This document shows, piece after piece, positions 26,280-34,565 of a stretch of 64,000 nt of DNA. The first letter of the stretch is position 1. Each line of letters opens with the position of its first letter. The stretch lies in the NCBI GenBank assembly GCA_964629615.1, contig CAZVUD010000001.1, forward strand, positions 90,042-154,041, in the 5' to 3' direction. Origin of the DNA: SVTX01 sp964629615. Its GTDB lineage: Bacteria > Bacillota > Clostridia > Oscillospirales > CAG-272. A model generated the notes under the pieces. It worked only from the letters and a program-made list of their open reading frames with translations. It had not been told where the DNA came from and did not search any database. A program made the translations under genes and the position numbers.

Positions 26280-27572
26280 TCAGTCATTTGCGGATGAGGC
26301 AGTTTCTATTCTGATCATAAATGCCTCGCAAAGACGCATACTTACCTTATTTGCCTTCCAGCCGACAGTGGCTCTCTGATTTAAGGGATCGTTTGCGCCC
26401 GATGAGCCAAGCTGCTTTACTATATGCTCAAGTCCGCCGCCCTCTACCGATGTCGTGCCGTATGCATTGTCGCCAAATACGACAGTTGCATATACCTTGC
26501 ATCCGTCCTTGCCTGCATCGGCAGGATATATGGGCGTGCCTGCAGGCGCGCTTATATTAGCTTCATTCTCCTTGCTCTCATCGGTATATATGTACATTAC
26601 CTGTGAGGAATTAGAGCCAACAAAGTATCTCTCTCCGTTTATAAATACCCACCTGTTTGCAAGAGTGTTGGTCTTTACATCAGACCTTGCCGTAAACTGG
26701 ATGACATTGGAATTTGTCACCTGCGATGTAAGCGAGAGAGGATCCTTTGAAAGCGGAGTGGGCGTAAACACCTTTGCCTCGGTGCTTTCTATAAATCTTA
26801 CGCCCTCGATCTTTCCTATCTCGCCTTCAAAAATATTGTCATTTGCCGCATACTGATTGGGAAATTTCCAATTGGGATCGCTCATGAGATCATACGCGCA
26901 ATCGGGGTGGATTATCGCAATGTATGAGCCATTTATCTTCTCGGCATTCTGATTTTTTAAAAATCTGACCGCGCGTCTTATCGCATTTACGGTAAGATAG
27001 CAATTGTCCTTCTCGTCAGCCTGATTTCCAGCGACAAGATATCTTGCACTCACCTGCCCTTCACCATACTGCACGTTAGTGCCACCGCAGACCACCTCGC
27101 GCGTGATCGCATCAAGCGTTCTGCCTGCCTGTGCGCCAAGCAGCTTCGTTGCCATGACAAGATCGTTGTCTATGGCAGTCATAAGCAGCATATCGCTAAG
27201 CTCCACATATCCGCCGTACTGCGCAAGCGTAGCATTGACCACGCTCATGTCTATCTTCTGACCTGTAGGTGTAACGCCCTCCTTGATCTCATCCGTCAAG
27301 GTGGGCAACGGATCGTACTTGCGAAACTGTATGGTCTTGCCGCTTCCGCGAGGTATCCTCACCTTCTGCGCAAATCTGTCAAATACCAGTGCAGGCTCTG
27401 CGTTATCTATAAGATAATCGCTGTAATAGGTCTTCATCTGCTCACTGAGCCCCATTCCCTCCGCATAAGGTGTATTTACACCGCTCTGAGCGTCCGTCAT
27501 ACCTTCGGTGGTATGGACGTTTTCAGATGCACCGAAAAGCGAAAGGTCGATTTTTGTAGCTTTAATGTTCAT
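26280..27572 (-). CDS. Phage major capsid protein, N4-gp56 type
   Basis: This is a 430-aa protein. Features of the N4-gp56 capsid family include the early helix SEQMKTYYSDYLIDNAEP, the RIPRGSGKTIQFRKY strand, GYVELSDMLLMTAIDNDL, and a central IAIIHPDCAYDL motif. It forms the HK97-like shell. The N-terminus, KIDLSLFGAS, resembles the Prp cleavage motif in ribosomal protein L27 (KLSLQFFAHK), so the nearby phage Prp-like protease may trim it; this is inference. It lies between scaffold and the small head gene. Confidence 0.88.
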   Translation of the reverse strand: MNIKATKIDLSLFGASENVHTTEGMTDAQSGVNTPYAEGMGLSEQMKTYYSDYLIDNAEPALVFDRFAQKVRIPRGSGKTIQFRKYDPLPTLTDEIKEGVTPTGQKIDMSVVNATLAQYGGYVELSDMLLMTAIDNDLVMATKLLGAQAGRTLDAITREVVCGGTNVQYGEGQVSARYLVAGNQADEKDNCYLTVNAIRRAVRFLKNQNAEKINGSYIAIIHPDCAYDLMSDPNWKFPNQYAANDNIFEGEIGKIEGVRFIESTEAKVFTPTPLSKDPLSLTSQVTNSNVIQFTARSDVKTNTLANRWVFINGERYFVGSNSSQVMYIYTDESKENEANISAPAGTPIYPADAGKDGCKVYATVVFGDNAYGTTSVEGGGLEHIVKQLGSSGANDPLNQRATVGWKANKVSMRLCEAFMIRIETASSAND

Positions 27573-27594
27573 ATCTTACTCATTCTCCTGTAAT

Positions 27595-28032
27595 TTATTT
27601 TAAATTGATCATCTCTCCGCTTGCCGCACGGCGTGCAACAAGCGCACGTTCCTCACGTGTCATTTCGGAAACACGCTTTCCCGAGCCTACAGCCCCCTTT
27701 ACGGTGCCGTTTTCCGACACTCTCTGCCGTCTGCTCCTTATCTTTTGCAAAAGCTCCCTTTCGGCGCTCTCGCGTATCTCCTTTTCACGGGATGCAAGGC
27801 TGTCGGCTGCATTCTTCACCGCTTCGGCTCTCGCCCGGGCTATATCCGCCTCAAAAAAGCTCTTATATATTCCACATGTGAGTCTTAAATAGTCCTCACG
27901 CATGATCTCCCTGCATTCCTCATCGCCGATATCGCATATTTCCATATCGCTATCAGTATCTGTATTGTTATTGCTATCCGCGTCGCACGCATCGGGCATG
28001 CCGCATCCGTCATTTAAAATATCTTCTGTCAT
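27595..28032 (-). CDS. Phage scaffolding protein
   Basis: This is a 145-aa protein starting at the ATG with AGGAG six nt ahead; an ATG two codons upstream overlaps that site. It has an acidic, Asn/Asp-rich N-terminus and a long helix (about residues 55-110, SLASREKEIRESAERELLQK), then a basic tail with SEMTREERALVARR. Position just before the capsid gene, small size, acidic head and coiled coil fit a scaffold for procapsid assembly. It would be removed or degraded during maturation. Confidence 0.7.
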   Translation of the reverse strand: MTEDILNDGCGMPDACDADSNNNTDTDSDMEICDIGDEECREIMREDYLRLTCGIYKSFFEADIARARAEAVKNAADSLASREKEIRESAERELLQKIRSRRQRVSENGTVKGAVGSGKRVSEMTREERALVARRAASGEMINLK

Positions 28033-28062
28033 AAACATCTCCTATCATGGCTTATCTTAGCT

Positions 28063-28413
28063 TTATATATCCGCTCTTTTCGGCAGCTTTTTCAGTATAT
28101 GTGAGTCCCATATGCCGTTTTTTACTGATACCTGATCGGGATATGACTCACTTATCTGAAGGATACCTATGCAAGCCATTCTGAAGGCTTCGGTATCGGA
28201 GGTGCGGCAGCTTATGCTTGCATGTCCGCGCTCTAATCGCCTTACCTCGATATCATTCGGATACCTATTATACAGATATCCGAGCAACGTGTAAAATATC
28301 GCCGACACCGCGGCACATACGACCGTCTGACCGCCTTCTTTATAAGTGGAGTGTCCGCATATCTCAAGAGATATCACTTCCTCCCCTTCTTTTTTGAAAT
28401 CCACGCTTATCAT
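28063..28413 (-). CDS. Phage-encoded Prp-like cysteine protease (likely prohead protease)
   Basis: This is a 116-aa protein. The active-site motif GHS....GQTVVCAAVSA carries the catalytic His and Cys of the ribosomal-processing cysteine protease (Prp) family. A second, chromosomal Prp is at 38675..39040, next to L27. Gene order here, between portal and scaffold, is that of a phage maturation protease, so it probably cleaves scaffold and/or capsid protein. It has GGAG 9 nt before its ATG. It could also act on host L27. Confidence 0.8.
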   Translation of the reverse strand: MISVDFKKEGEEVISLEICGHSTYKEGGQTVVCAAVSAIFYTLLGYLYNRYPNDIEVRRLERGHASISCRTSDTEAFRMACIGILQISESYPDQVSVKNGIWDSHILKKLPKRADI

Positions 28414-28476
28414 ATATCAGATCTCCATTCCGCCGCGGTGCGGCACAAGCAGTGCTTTATATACATATATCATAGG

Positions 28477-30027
28477 CTACTCACCCTTAGTGCTCTCAAA
28501 TATCGCGCTCTTAAGTCCGCCAAGCCCCTCATAATCGACAAGGGTCAGCAAGAGCTTTGTCTGCTCAAGATTTTCGCTCTTGAACGCTCCGCATCTGTAA
28601 AGCTCAAGCGCAAATTCGTTGAGCTCCTTGCGCTCGTTATAGGTCTTTTTATGTGTATCTATGCTTATGTCAAAGCATGGGCAGTATCCGTCGTCGCGGC
28701 GTCTTATATTGTCCGCCTTGAAATACTCATAGCTGTAACCGTTATCCCCCGCAATGCGGAACACCCTTTCTTCGGTATAGAACTGTCTTATCAGCTCAAG
28801 CGTCAATTCCCATATCTTTACACACGCGCGGCAGGAATTTTCAATGCCGTCGCGTGAGAATTTGGCATTTGCACTCTGAAGCATGCTTATAGCCGATGCC
28901 GCGCTGACATTTCCGTTCGTCCTTCCGACAGACACATCGTGACAGCCTGTTATTTCCTTAAGCTCGTCTATCTTCATCTGCATGATATCCACAACGCTTG
29001 CATCCATGCTTCCCGTATCTATGCGCTTAAGCTTCTCTTCGTCGATATCCCCCTCGACCTCAACTATCTGCTTGCTTGTGTCCTGAAAATCCCCGATATT
29101 AACGCCAAGGCTCTTTTTTGCCCAAAACCTCACATTTGAGGCAAGGTCGGAATAGTTCTCAATGTTCTTGTCCAGCCTGTCAATGTATTCCTCGCATTTT
29201 CTGCCGAGCGCTATCAAGCCAAATCCGCATACACTTCCGTCGCACGGATACATGGCATCAAAAACCACAGGATATCTCCCGTGACTGTACCATCCGTCAA
29301 TGCAAGCCTCATCATCCTCAGAGGAATATATGACCCCGTACTCGCAGAGCTTGCAAAAATGCAGTATGCTGTGCCCGTCAACATATTTTTTATAATACCA
29401 ATCCACAACGGCGCACTTACCGTCGCGCATGCCATCAGATCCGTATATGCAGGATGTGAGATCGCCGTATATGCCTATTTGGTCATCAATATCAAGATTA
29501 GGATATTTTTCCTTCAGCTTGTCCTTGTCCTCCAAGGCGCAGATAAACAGGTCCTTTGAGTCCTCAATGTCCTCAACACCAAACTCCCAGAATATGTTGT
29601 CGATATTTATCTTAGTTATGCTCACATCTCCAAGCCCGTCGCACATGTCGTTGTCCCAGAATACTCCGTACACTGCTGTGCCGTATCTTATCTTATTCCA
29701 TGCGTTATCGCTGTATATCTGCTCAAATCCGCTCCTTGAATTGATCACGGGAATTATCCTGCCAAGCACCGCTGCCGCCTCCGCATCTCTTTCCTCACGC
29801 GGCAGACATACGCAGGTGGGCATATTATCGGCAATATCCGCGTGCTTATTTAAGATACTGTTGTGCAGCCACGATGAGCCCTTGCCTGAAAGATATCTTT
29901 CATTCCAATAATATCTCTCGCTCTTTATCCTGTTTGTAAGCTCGGTCTTGGAATAAATATACTTCTTCAGCGTCTGTATTCCGTATATAGGATCCGGAGC
30001 TTTGATCCTGATCTTCTCCTTACTCAT
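28477..30027 (-). CDS. Phage portal protein
   Basis: This is a 516-aa protein. It begins with a helical arm with ERYYWNERYLSGKG, has a central beta-rich body with WYYKKYVDGHSILHF, and a long C-terminal helix with DELKEITGCHDVSVGRTNGNVSAASAI, typical of portal clips and crowns. It lies between terL and the protease, the usual portal place. The portal ring docks the terminase and admits DNA into the shell. No head-tail connector follows it. Confidence 0.85.
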   Translation of the reverse strand: MSKEKIRIKAPDPIYGIQTLKKYIYSKTELTNRIKSERYYWNERYLSGKGSSWLHNSILNKHADIADNMPTCVCLPREERDAEAAAVLGRIIPVINSRSGFEQIYSDNAWNKIRYGTAVYGVFWDNDMCDGLGDVSITKINIDNIFWEFGVEDIEDSKDLFICALEDKDKLKEKYPNLDIDDQIGIYGDLTSCIYGSDGMRDGKCAVVDWYYKKYVDGHSILHFCKLCEYGVIYSSEDDEACIDGWYSHGRYPVVFDAMYPCDGSVCGFGLIALGRKCEEYIDRLDKNIENYSDLASNVRFWAKKSLGVNIGDFQDTSKQIVEVEGDIDEEKLKRIDTGSMDASVVDIMQMKIDELKEITGCHDVSVGRTNGNVSAASAISMLQSANAKFSRDGIENSCRACVKIWELTLELIRQFYTEERVFRIAGDNGYSYEYFKADNIRRRDDGYCPCFDISIDTHKKTYNERKELNEFALELYRCGAFKSENLEQTKLLLTLVDYEGLGGLKSAIFESTKGE

Positions 30028-30046
30028 AGTATGATATTTTCCTTTC

Positions 30047-31543
30047 TTATCTGCGGTATGATGTAGATCCGTACCGCTCTGCTTCGATCGCAGGTGCGCG
30101 TACGGTCATGCCCACCTCTCTTTTTGGGGCTTTCATGGGATTTTCCATACACACATACCGAAATTCGTCATATATATGGTCCTCACCCTTTGTATTTACG
30201 TCCTCAACGTCTACCGTATCATATACAAGTGACGGAAAGGTGCGTATAAAGTTTCTGCAGCTTGAGAAAACATAGAATGACGGTCGTCCGTCAGGCAGAA
30301 ATGCAAGTCGATTGTGTACCTGTTGCTTACCTGCAATTCGTGAATTGTCGCCCCTGTCAAAATAAACGCCTCGCTTCTCCATGATCTCGCCGATGCTCTC
30401 ACCCCCGTTTTTCTGAAATATTGCGGGGTCGGCGACACCTCGGATATGGCGCATTGACAGATTGGGATCCTCAGATTCTATCCTTCTTATCTCGTTTGCT
30501 ATTCTGCCTGCATCCCATCTCACACCCTCATCAGCCACACCGTCGCATCCGTAAAGCTCGCGTATGCGATACAGCTTGCCCTCTCTGTCACAGGCATACC
30601 AGCCGACCGAAAAGGGCTTTGTATATCCCCAGTCAAAGCCGCGGTATACCTGCCAATCGCGCGGTATCAGAAATGGTCTTATAACATGCGTATATATTCC
30701 GTCCAGATATCCGTCGGGATTATCTCTCCACTCTGAAAACACCTGCCCTGAGAAGCTGTTCCAATCTCCGTAAAGCAGAGCTGCACGCTCCTTTTGCGGA
30801 AGTGCCGCAAGACGTGTGAGATATCCCGGGTCGTTCTTCATAAGTATTTCGTTGTCGAATATGGTAGAGGGGACGAATATACGCGATCTTCTGCGCGTCT
30901 CCTCGTGCCCGTCGGGAAACATTATCTTTACCATTTCCCATATCGTTGTGAGAGGGGGCGCAGGTGTGATAAACCTGTCCTTGACCCACCCATGACCGAT
31001 ACCGCCCGGATTTGCCTGCGCCCTTATGTAACAGCGCGTGTTTGCGCCGTTGGGTCTGTTTCGTGAAAACAGATAACTGTATTCATCAAAGGTAAACTGT
31101 GTCAGCTCGTCAAAATCTATGAAATCATACCGCTTTCCCTGATAGTTATATTTATCCGCAGGATGGGCAAGAGATCCGAAATATATCTTAGCTCCCGACG
31201 GAAATCTCCATACATGCTTTGACTCATTATACACGGCATCGGGATTTGCGGGGAGATATATCTCGTGTGAGCGGTCTATAAGCTCGGAGAGCTGCGGATA
31301 TGTCTTTCTTAGTATCAGCCCCCTGTAATGCGGAATGTCTATCTGGCGCAGAGCTTCTGCAAGCGCGCAATCGCTCTTGCCTCCGCCTGCCGCACCGCCG
31401 TAAAGCGCTTCGTCCTCCAGACGCGACATAAATTCCCGTTGCTTTTTTTGCGGACGCCATATATATCTTTTGCTCATATCCCTGCCGCTTTTGCCTGTAT
31501 GCTTCATGGGTATGCCGCGATCACTCCGTGTCTTCATACTCAC
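30047..31543 (-). CDS. Phage terminase large subunit
   Basis: This is a 498-aa protein with Walker A GGAAGGGKS (49-57), Walker B YDFIDFDEL and the RNaseH-like nuclease start RGFDWGYTKPFS, so both motor and nuclease are present. The start may be a GTG at 31543 or a later ATG (31537 or 31477); none has a well-spaced ribosome site. It overlaps terS by 23 bp. It packages DNA into the procapsid through the portal. Confidence 0.92.
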   Translation of the reverse strand: MSMKTRSDRGIPMKHTGKSGRDMSKRYIWRPQKKQREFMSRLEDEALYGGAAGGGKSDCALAEALRQIDIPHYRGLILRKTYPQLSELIDRSHEIYLPANPDAVYNESKHVWRFPSGAKIYFGSLAHPADKYNYQGKRYDFIDFDELTQFTFDEYSYLFSRNRPNGANTRCYIRAQANPGGIGHGWVKDRFITPAPPLTTIWEMVKIMFPDGHEETRRRSRIFVPSTIFDNEILMKNDPGYLTRLAALPQKERAALLYGDWNSFSGQVFSEWRDNPDGYLDGIYTHVIRPFLIPRDWQVYRGFDWGYTKPFSVGWYACDREGKLYRIRELYGCDGVADEGVRWDAGRIANEIRRIESEDPNLSMRHIRGVADPAIFQKNGGESIGEIMEKRGVYFDRGDNSRIAGKQQVHNRLAFLPDGRPSFYVFSSCRNFIRTFPSLVYDTVDVEDVNTKGEDHIYDEFRYVCMENPMKAPKREVGMTVRAPAIEAERYGSTSYRR

Positions 31544-32018
31544 CTATCCTATCTGCATCAGGTATATCCACCTCACACACAGCTTCCACCGATGTGCCGT
31601 CGGGCTTGTCTGACCACCTGTCGGGTTGCCTGTTTTTGAGCCAGAATGAAGTAGCTCTCACATCCGCAGGTATGTAATTCTCGTCCTCACCGACGCAAAG
31701 CTCCTCATATTCCCTGAGCTTTTTACCCGTATCGGGGTCGTAATCCACACGCTTGAGCTTATACGTCTTGTTGACCTTGACGCTGTATCCGCATGCCTTC
31801 TTATATAAAGCATCTATCACGGCATAATCAGCACCTGCGCGCCCGAGCTTCAGGGCGTCCGAAAATTCCTTGTGTGTTGCCTTCCAGCGTTTGAATGTCG
31901 CATGTGATATACCCGAATCGATCGCGATATCCTTATCCGAATACCCATCCTCCGCCATGCGCCTCAGATATTCTGCGCCGCGCTCCTCCATGAAGCTCTC
32001 ATATTTCGTTTTCCTCAT
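31521..32018 (-). CDS. Phage terminase small subunit-like DNA-binding protein
   Basis: This is a 165-aa protein from the ATG at 32018 (an upstream in-frame ATG at 32057 would add 13 residues). Residues 15-45 hold a helix-turn-helix with GYSDKDIAIDSGISHATFKRW, typical of TerS proteins that recognise the packaging start. The middle part has a YSVKVNKTYKLKRVD beta segment and the C-terminus LKNRQPDRWSDK, seen in many terminase small subunits. It overlaps terL and the upstream small gene. Confidence 0.78.
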   Translation of the reverse strand: MRKTKYESFMEERGAEYLRRMAEDGYSDKDIAIDSGISHATFKRWKATHKEFSDALKLGRAGADYAVIDALYKKACGYSVKVNKTYKLKRVDYDPDTGKKLREYEELCVGEDENYIPADVRATSFWLKNRQPDRWSDKPDGTSVEAVCEVDIPDADRIGEYEDTE

Positions 32019-32256
32019 TCTCTGATAGATCAGACGTATCAATTCCGACAGACACATGATAGCAGTCGCCGCCGTCAGTCACTCTTATATGCATAAGCGG
32101 ATCATTTATCCTGTCCGACAGCTCTTGCTTGTTTATTACGCACTCTCCTTCTGAAAATGCAAACGTAAGCAGGGCTTTGAGCATCATGACCGTCTCATTT
32201 AGTCCCTCACATCTTTCCTTATACTCTCTTATAACTCCGTTTCGCTCGCGGAGCAT
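31999..32256 (-). CDS. Small phage protein, function unknown
   Basis: This is an 85-aa protein from the ATG at 32256, which follows the stop of the upstream gene at once; an in-frame start at 32301 would overlap that gene by 44 bp. Residues 1-30 are a charged helix (RERNGVIREYKERCEGLNE) and the C-terminal part is acidic (SENEENEI). It overlaps the start of terS by 20 bp. Probably an early-position packaging or regulatory protein; no family is recognised. Confidence 0.5.
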   Translation of the reverse strand: MLRERNGVIREYKERCEGLNETVMMLKALLTFAFSEGECVINKQELSDRINDPLMHIRVTDGGDCYHVSVGIDTSDLSENEENEI

Positions 32257-32257
32257 A

Positions 32258-32482
32258 TCACAAAGCCTGTTCGATCTTGACACCGCTGTATTTCCTTTCA
32301 TAATAGTTATCCATCATAATTTTAAACGGACATTCCTTCCATTTCGTCGGGTGGGCGCAATATCCGTAAATTATTTCTCTCTTAGCCTTTTTGTCAGGAA
32401 AAGCAAATCTCGTACACTCACAGCATACGCGTCTTTCCCTTCCAACCTCTTTCACATATGGACAAGTTCCTCTGAATGCCAT
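32258..32482 (-). CDS. Small Cys-rich phage protein, likely zinc-binding
   Basis: This is a 74-aa protein, first gene of the unit, with AAAGGA before the ATG. Cysteines in CPY, CCEC, YCAHP and ECPFK suggest a zinc site with four or more ligands. It follows the regulated promoter directly. Small Cys-rich proteins at this position occur in phages, sometimes as transcription factors; no function can be assigned. Confidence 0.5.
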   Translation of the reverse strand: MAFRGTCPYVKEVGRERRVCCECTRFAFPDKKAKREIIYGYCAHPTKWKECPFKIMMDNYYERKYSGVKIEQAL

Positions 32483-32603
32483 TTAAAATTCCTTTCTATG
32501 CCATTTGGCTGATCTATATTATTGTTAAGTTTTCTAAACTCTGTGTTCAAAAAAATATACCGGTCTATTCTCCAAAAACACGGTCTGCAACTTAACTGTG
32601 AAT

Positions 32604-32632
32604 ATTATAGCACATTTGTTCTATAATGTCAA
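32604..32632 (-). promoter_or_regulatory. Promoter of the phage-derived operon, with operator-like spacer
   Basis: On the minus strand TTGACA, 17 nt, TATAAT, both perfect. The spacer holds AGCACATTTGTTCT (plus strand 32609-32622), which shares its ends with the palindrome at the repressor promoter. Bound repressor would block it. Confidence 0.75.
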
Positions 32633-32671
32633 GCAAAAGTAAAGTTTTCTGAACTTTTTTGTTTTTCCTTA

Positions 32672-32700
32672 TTGACAAAAGGGTTTTTGTGTGTTAAAAT
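32672..32700 (+). promoter_or_regulatory. Promoter of the repressor gene
   Basis: TTGACA, 17 nt, TAAAAT, pointing into the repressor gene at 32760. Confidence 0.75.
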
Positions 32701-32709
32701 CAAAATATA

Positions 32710-32723
32710 AGAACAAAAGTTCT
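32710..32723 (+). promoter_or_regulatory. Repressor operator candidate
   Basis: AGAACAAAAGTTCT is a perfect 5-bp palindrome with a 4-nt centre, at the predicted transcript start of the repressor gene. Weaker palindromes of the form AAGTT...AACTT lie near 32642-32656 and 32524-32539. Confidence 0.6.
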
Positions 32724-32759
32724 ATTAATAAATTGTGAACAGGATGAAAAAGGGATATT

Positions 32760-33374
32760 ATGGATGATCGCACATTTTCAAAAAGACTCGCATCTCGACT
32801 GCATGAGCTCAACATGTCGCAGGCAGAGCTGTCAAGACAGACCGGGATCTCAAAGGCACGCATAAGCCAATATATGCACGGAGCCTACAAGCCGTCAGGG
32901 GATGCCACGGTCAAGCTTGCAAAAGCTCTCATGTGCTCAGAGGAATATCTGCTTTGCTACACGCATGAAGCAGATACGCAGTCTGACGGGCGGCGACTCA
33001 AGATACTTGGCGAGGTCAGATGCGGTCTGCCTGCCTTGGCTGAAGAGATATATGACGGTGAGATCATAACAGACAGATATATAGACGCCGACTTCTGCCT
33101 CAGAGCCAAGGGAGACAGCATGACAGACGCACGCATATGCGACGGCGATATAGTTTACATCAAGCGCACCGACAGCGTCTGTAACGGTGACATCGCAGTT
33201 ATCATAATCGACGGTGAAACTACCCTCAAGCGCGTGTATTTCTACCCCGACTCCCATAAGCTTATACTCATCCCCGAAAATAAAAATTACAAGCCCCTCA
33301 CCTACTCGGGCGAGGAGCTTGCAAACGTGCGCATACTCGGAAAAGCAGTAGCCTTTACCTCAAAGCTTCTGTAA
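32760..33374 (+). CDS. Phage-type repressor, XRE helix-turn-helix plus S24 self-cleaving domain
   Basis: This is a 204-aa protein. Residues 10-65 are an XRE helix-turn-helix (SQAELSRQTGISKARISQY). Residues 85-204 are a LexA/cI-type S24 domain, with a cleavage site Cys88-Gly89, catalytic Ser120 (AKGDSM) and Lys157 (TTLKRV). DNA damage via RecA should trigger self-cleavage and open the divergent operon. The start has AAAAGGGA ahead. It is the only regulator seen in the element. The 3' end overlaps the next gene by 15 bp in convergent orientation. Confidence 0.9.
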   Translation: MDDRTFSKRLASRLHELNMSQAELSRQTGISKARISQYMHGAYKPSGDATVKLAKALMCSEEYLLCYTHEADTQSDGRRLKILGEVRCGLPALAEEIYDGEIITDRYIDADFCLRAKGDSMTDARICDGDIVYIKRTDSVCNGDIAVIIIDGETTLKRVYFYPDSHKLILIPENKNYKPLTYSGEELANVRILGKAVAFTSKLL

Positions 33375-33584
33375 CAGCAATTCAGATATAAAATCACACA
33401 CTACATCATCTGCATGCGCCATTGTAACCTCACCTATATTGCATATCGCGGCAAATCTCTCGATCTTGTCGCGATCTCTGCATATACCTGCATAATATCG
33501 GTACAGATTTCCTTCCCTATTACAAATTTTAAGCCCCCAGATGCCGTCCGCTTCCTTTTCAGCGGAAAAAATCAGTATGTCCAT
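33360..33584 (-). CDS. Small conserved protein, DUF6514-like
   Basis: This is a 74-aa protein with GIWGLKI..., a Ser/Ala-rich middle, and HADDVVCDFISELL at the end, resembling the short DUF6514 family common in Firmicutes. The start is the ATG at 33584; the only upstream alternative runs into a stop. It converges on the repressor gene and overlaps it by 15 bp. Function is unknown. It may mark the chromosomal side of the element border. Confidence 0.5.
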   Translation of the reverse strand: MDILIFSAEKEADGIWGLKICNREGNLYRYYAGICRDRDKIERFAAICNIGEVTMAHADDVVCDFISELLLQKL

Positions 33585-34029
33585 GTGATCTTACCAATAT
33601 ATCATTTTCCTTTCGATGGATTTATACATATATTATAGCACTGATCCTGACGGCGGAATTTTTACTGAAAAATGTCTGAAGCTACCTGTCCACAGCATAT
33701 TGACAACAAAAATCGCAAGCTTTGCCATATGCATCACAAACATACGTTAGTTTTAAATGCTTTTTCCTGCTCGATCTGACAATATTTTTTATATTAATAC
33801 AGAGTTTTTGTGCTTTAGATTTGAAGAAATAATGAATTTTTAACATTTCTATTATGAACAAAAGTGTAAAAATACACATCATTATCCACGTCAAGGCAAA
33901 TTTTCGGCTTGAAAATTTGTTGAACATATGAATATTCTGTGTACACAGCAAAAAGCTTTGGTATTTTTCGATCCGAGACAGGTAAAATGTGAATTTTCTT
34001 TAAATTTTTATTTTTATTGAATATTTGTA
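33585..34029. other. AT-rich intergenic stretch with no recognised feature
   Basis: These 445 bp lie between the DUF6514-like gene and the rpsF promoter. An open frame on the minus strand (33682-33951) has poor composition and no ribosome site. I see no RNA gene or repeat. Confidence 0.5.
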
Positions 34030-34058
34030 TTGACAAGTTTCTTCTTTTATGATATAAT
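34030..34058 (+). promoter_or_regulatory. Sigma-A promoter for rpsF-ssb-rpsR
   Basis: TTGACA, 17 nt, TATAAT, both perfect. Confidence 0.85.
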
Positions 34059-34097
34059 TCAAACTCGGTACGGCTTATTTTAAAAAGTCGGCTCTCT

Positions 34098-34124
34098 ACC
34101 GCGCAAAATCTGATATAGCGCGGT
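34098..34124 (+). promoter_or_regulatory. Hairpin in the rpsF leader, possible S6:S18 regulatory site
   Basis: ACCGCGC and GCGCGGT form a 7-bp stem in the leader. S6:S18 complexes bind a leader motif in many bacteria; whether this is that motif is inference. Confidence 0.4.
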
Positions 34125-34154
34125 CGTAATTAAGTCCATAGGGAGGTAAAAAAC

Positions 34155-34541
34155 ATGGCATTCAATAATTATGAAACACTTTTCATCGTTGATGTAACAG
34201 CAGGCGAGGAAGCTGCAAAGGCTACCGTTGATAAGTTCACAACCTTGATTAGCGAAAACGGTGAGATCATTGATATCGCTAACTGGGGCAAAAAGCGTCT
34301 TGCTTACCTCATCAATGATATGAGCGAAGGTGTTTACACTGTAGTAACCTACAAGGCAGATCCTTCTTTCATCTCTGAGCTTGAGCGTCTTATGAACATT
34401 GATGAATCCGTAATGCGTTCGCTTACTCTTAAGCTTGAGCACGAGCCTACATTCAAGGCTGAAGTTGAAGCTGAAGTAGCTAATGAAGAAGTAGTTGCTG
34501 AAGAAACAGTTGCTGAAGTTGAAACAACAGACGCAGAGTAA
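34155..34541 (+). CDS. rpsF: 30S ribosomal protein S6
   Basis: This is a 128-aa protein. The S6 fold shows NYETLFIVDV at the start, GKKRLAYLIND in the middle, and an acidic Glu/Val-rich tail of about 30 residues. A GGGAGG site precedes the ATG. It binds S18 and 16S rRNA in the 30S platform. First gene of the conserved rpsF-ssb-rpsR operon, with gaps of 24 and 37 bp. Confidence 0.97.
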   Translation: MAFNNYETLFIVDVTAGEEAAKATVDKFTTLISENGEIIDIANWGKKRLAYLINDMSEGVYTVVTYKADPSFISELERLMNIDESVMRSLTLKLEHEPTFKAEVEAEVANEEVVAEETVAEVETTDAE

Positions 34542-34565
34542 TTCAGTACATTCGGAGGGCATCGT

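Larger units (their letters stand above)
25475..33374. mobile_element. Compact phage-derived head/packaging element
   Basis: Ten minus-strand genes run from a repressor-regulated promoter (32604-32632) to a terminator (25475-25504), with the repressor gene divergent. Head and packaging functions (TerS, TerL, portal, protease, scaffold, capsid) are intact and closely spaced. No integrase, replication, head-tail connector, tail or endolysin gene is present. I saw no direct repeats that would mark attachment sites. It is either a reduced prophage or a capsid-encoding satellite. Confidence 0.75.

Noticed and set aside
25475..33374. Attachment-site direct repeats at the ends of the phage element
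   Set aside because: I compared the flanks by eye and found no convincing matching repeat, and there is no integrase gene.
33682..33951. 89-aa minus-strand open frame in AT-rich DNA
   Set aside because: No ribosome site or promoter, odd composition rich in Lys, Phe and Ile, and no motif.
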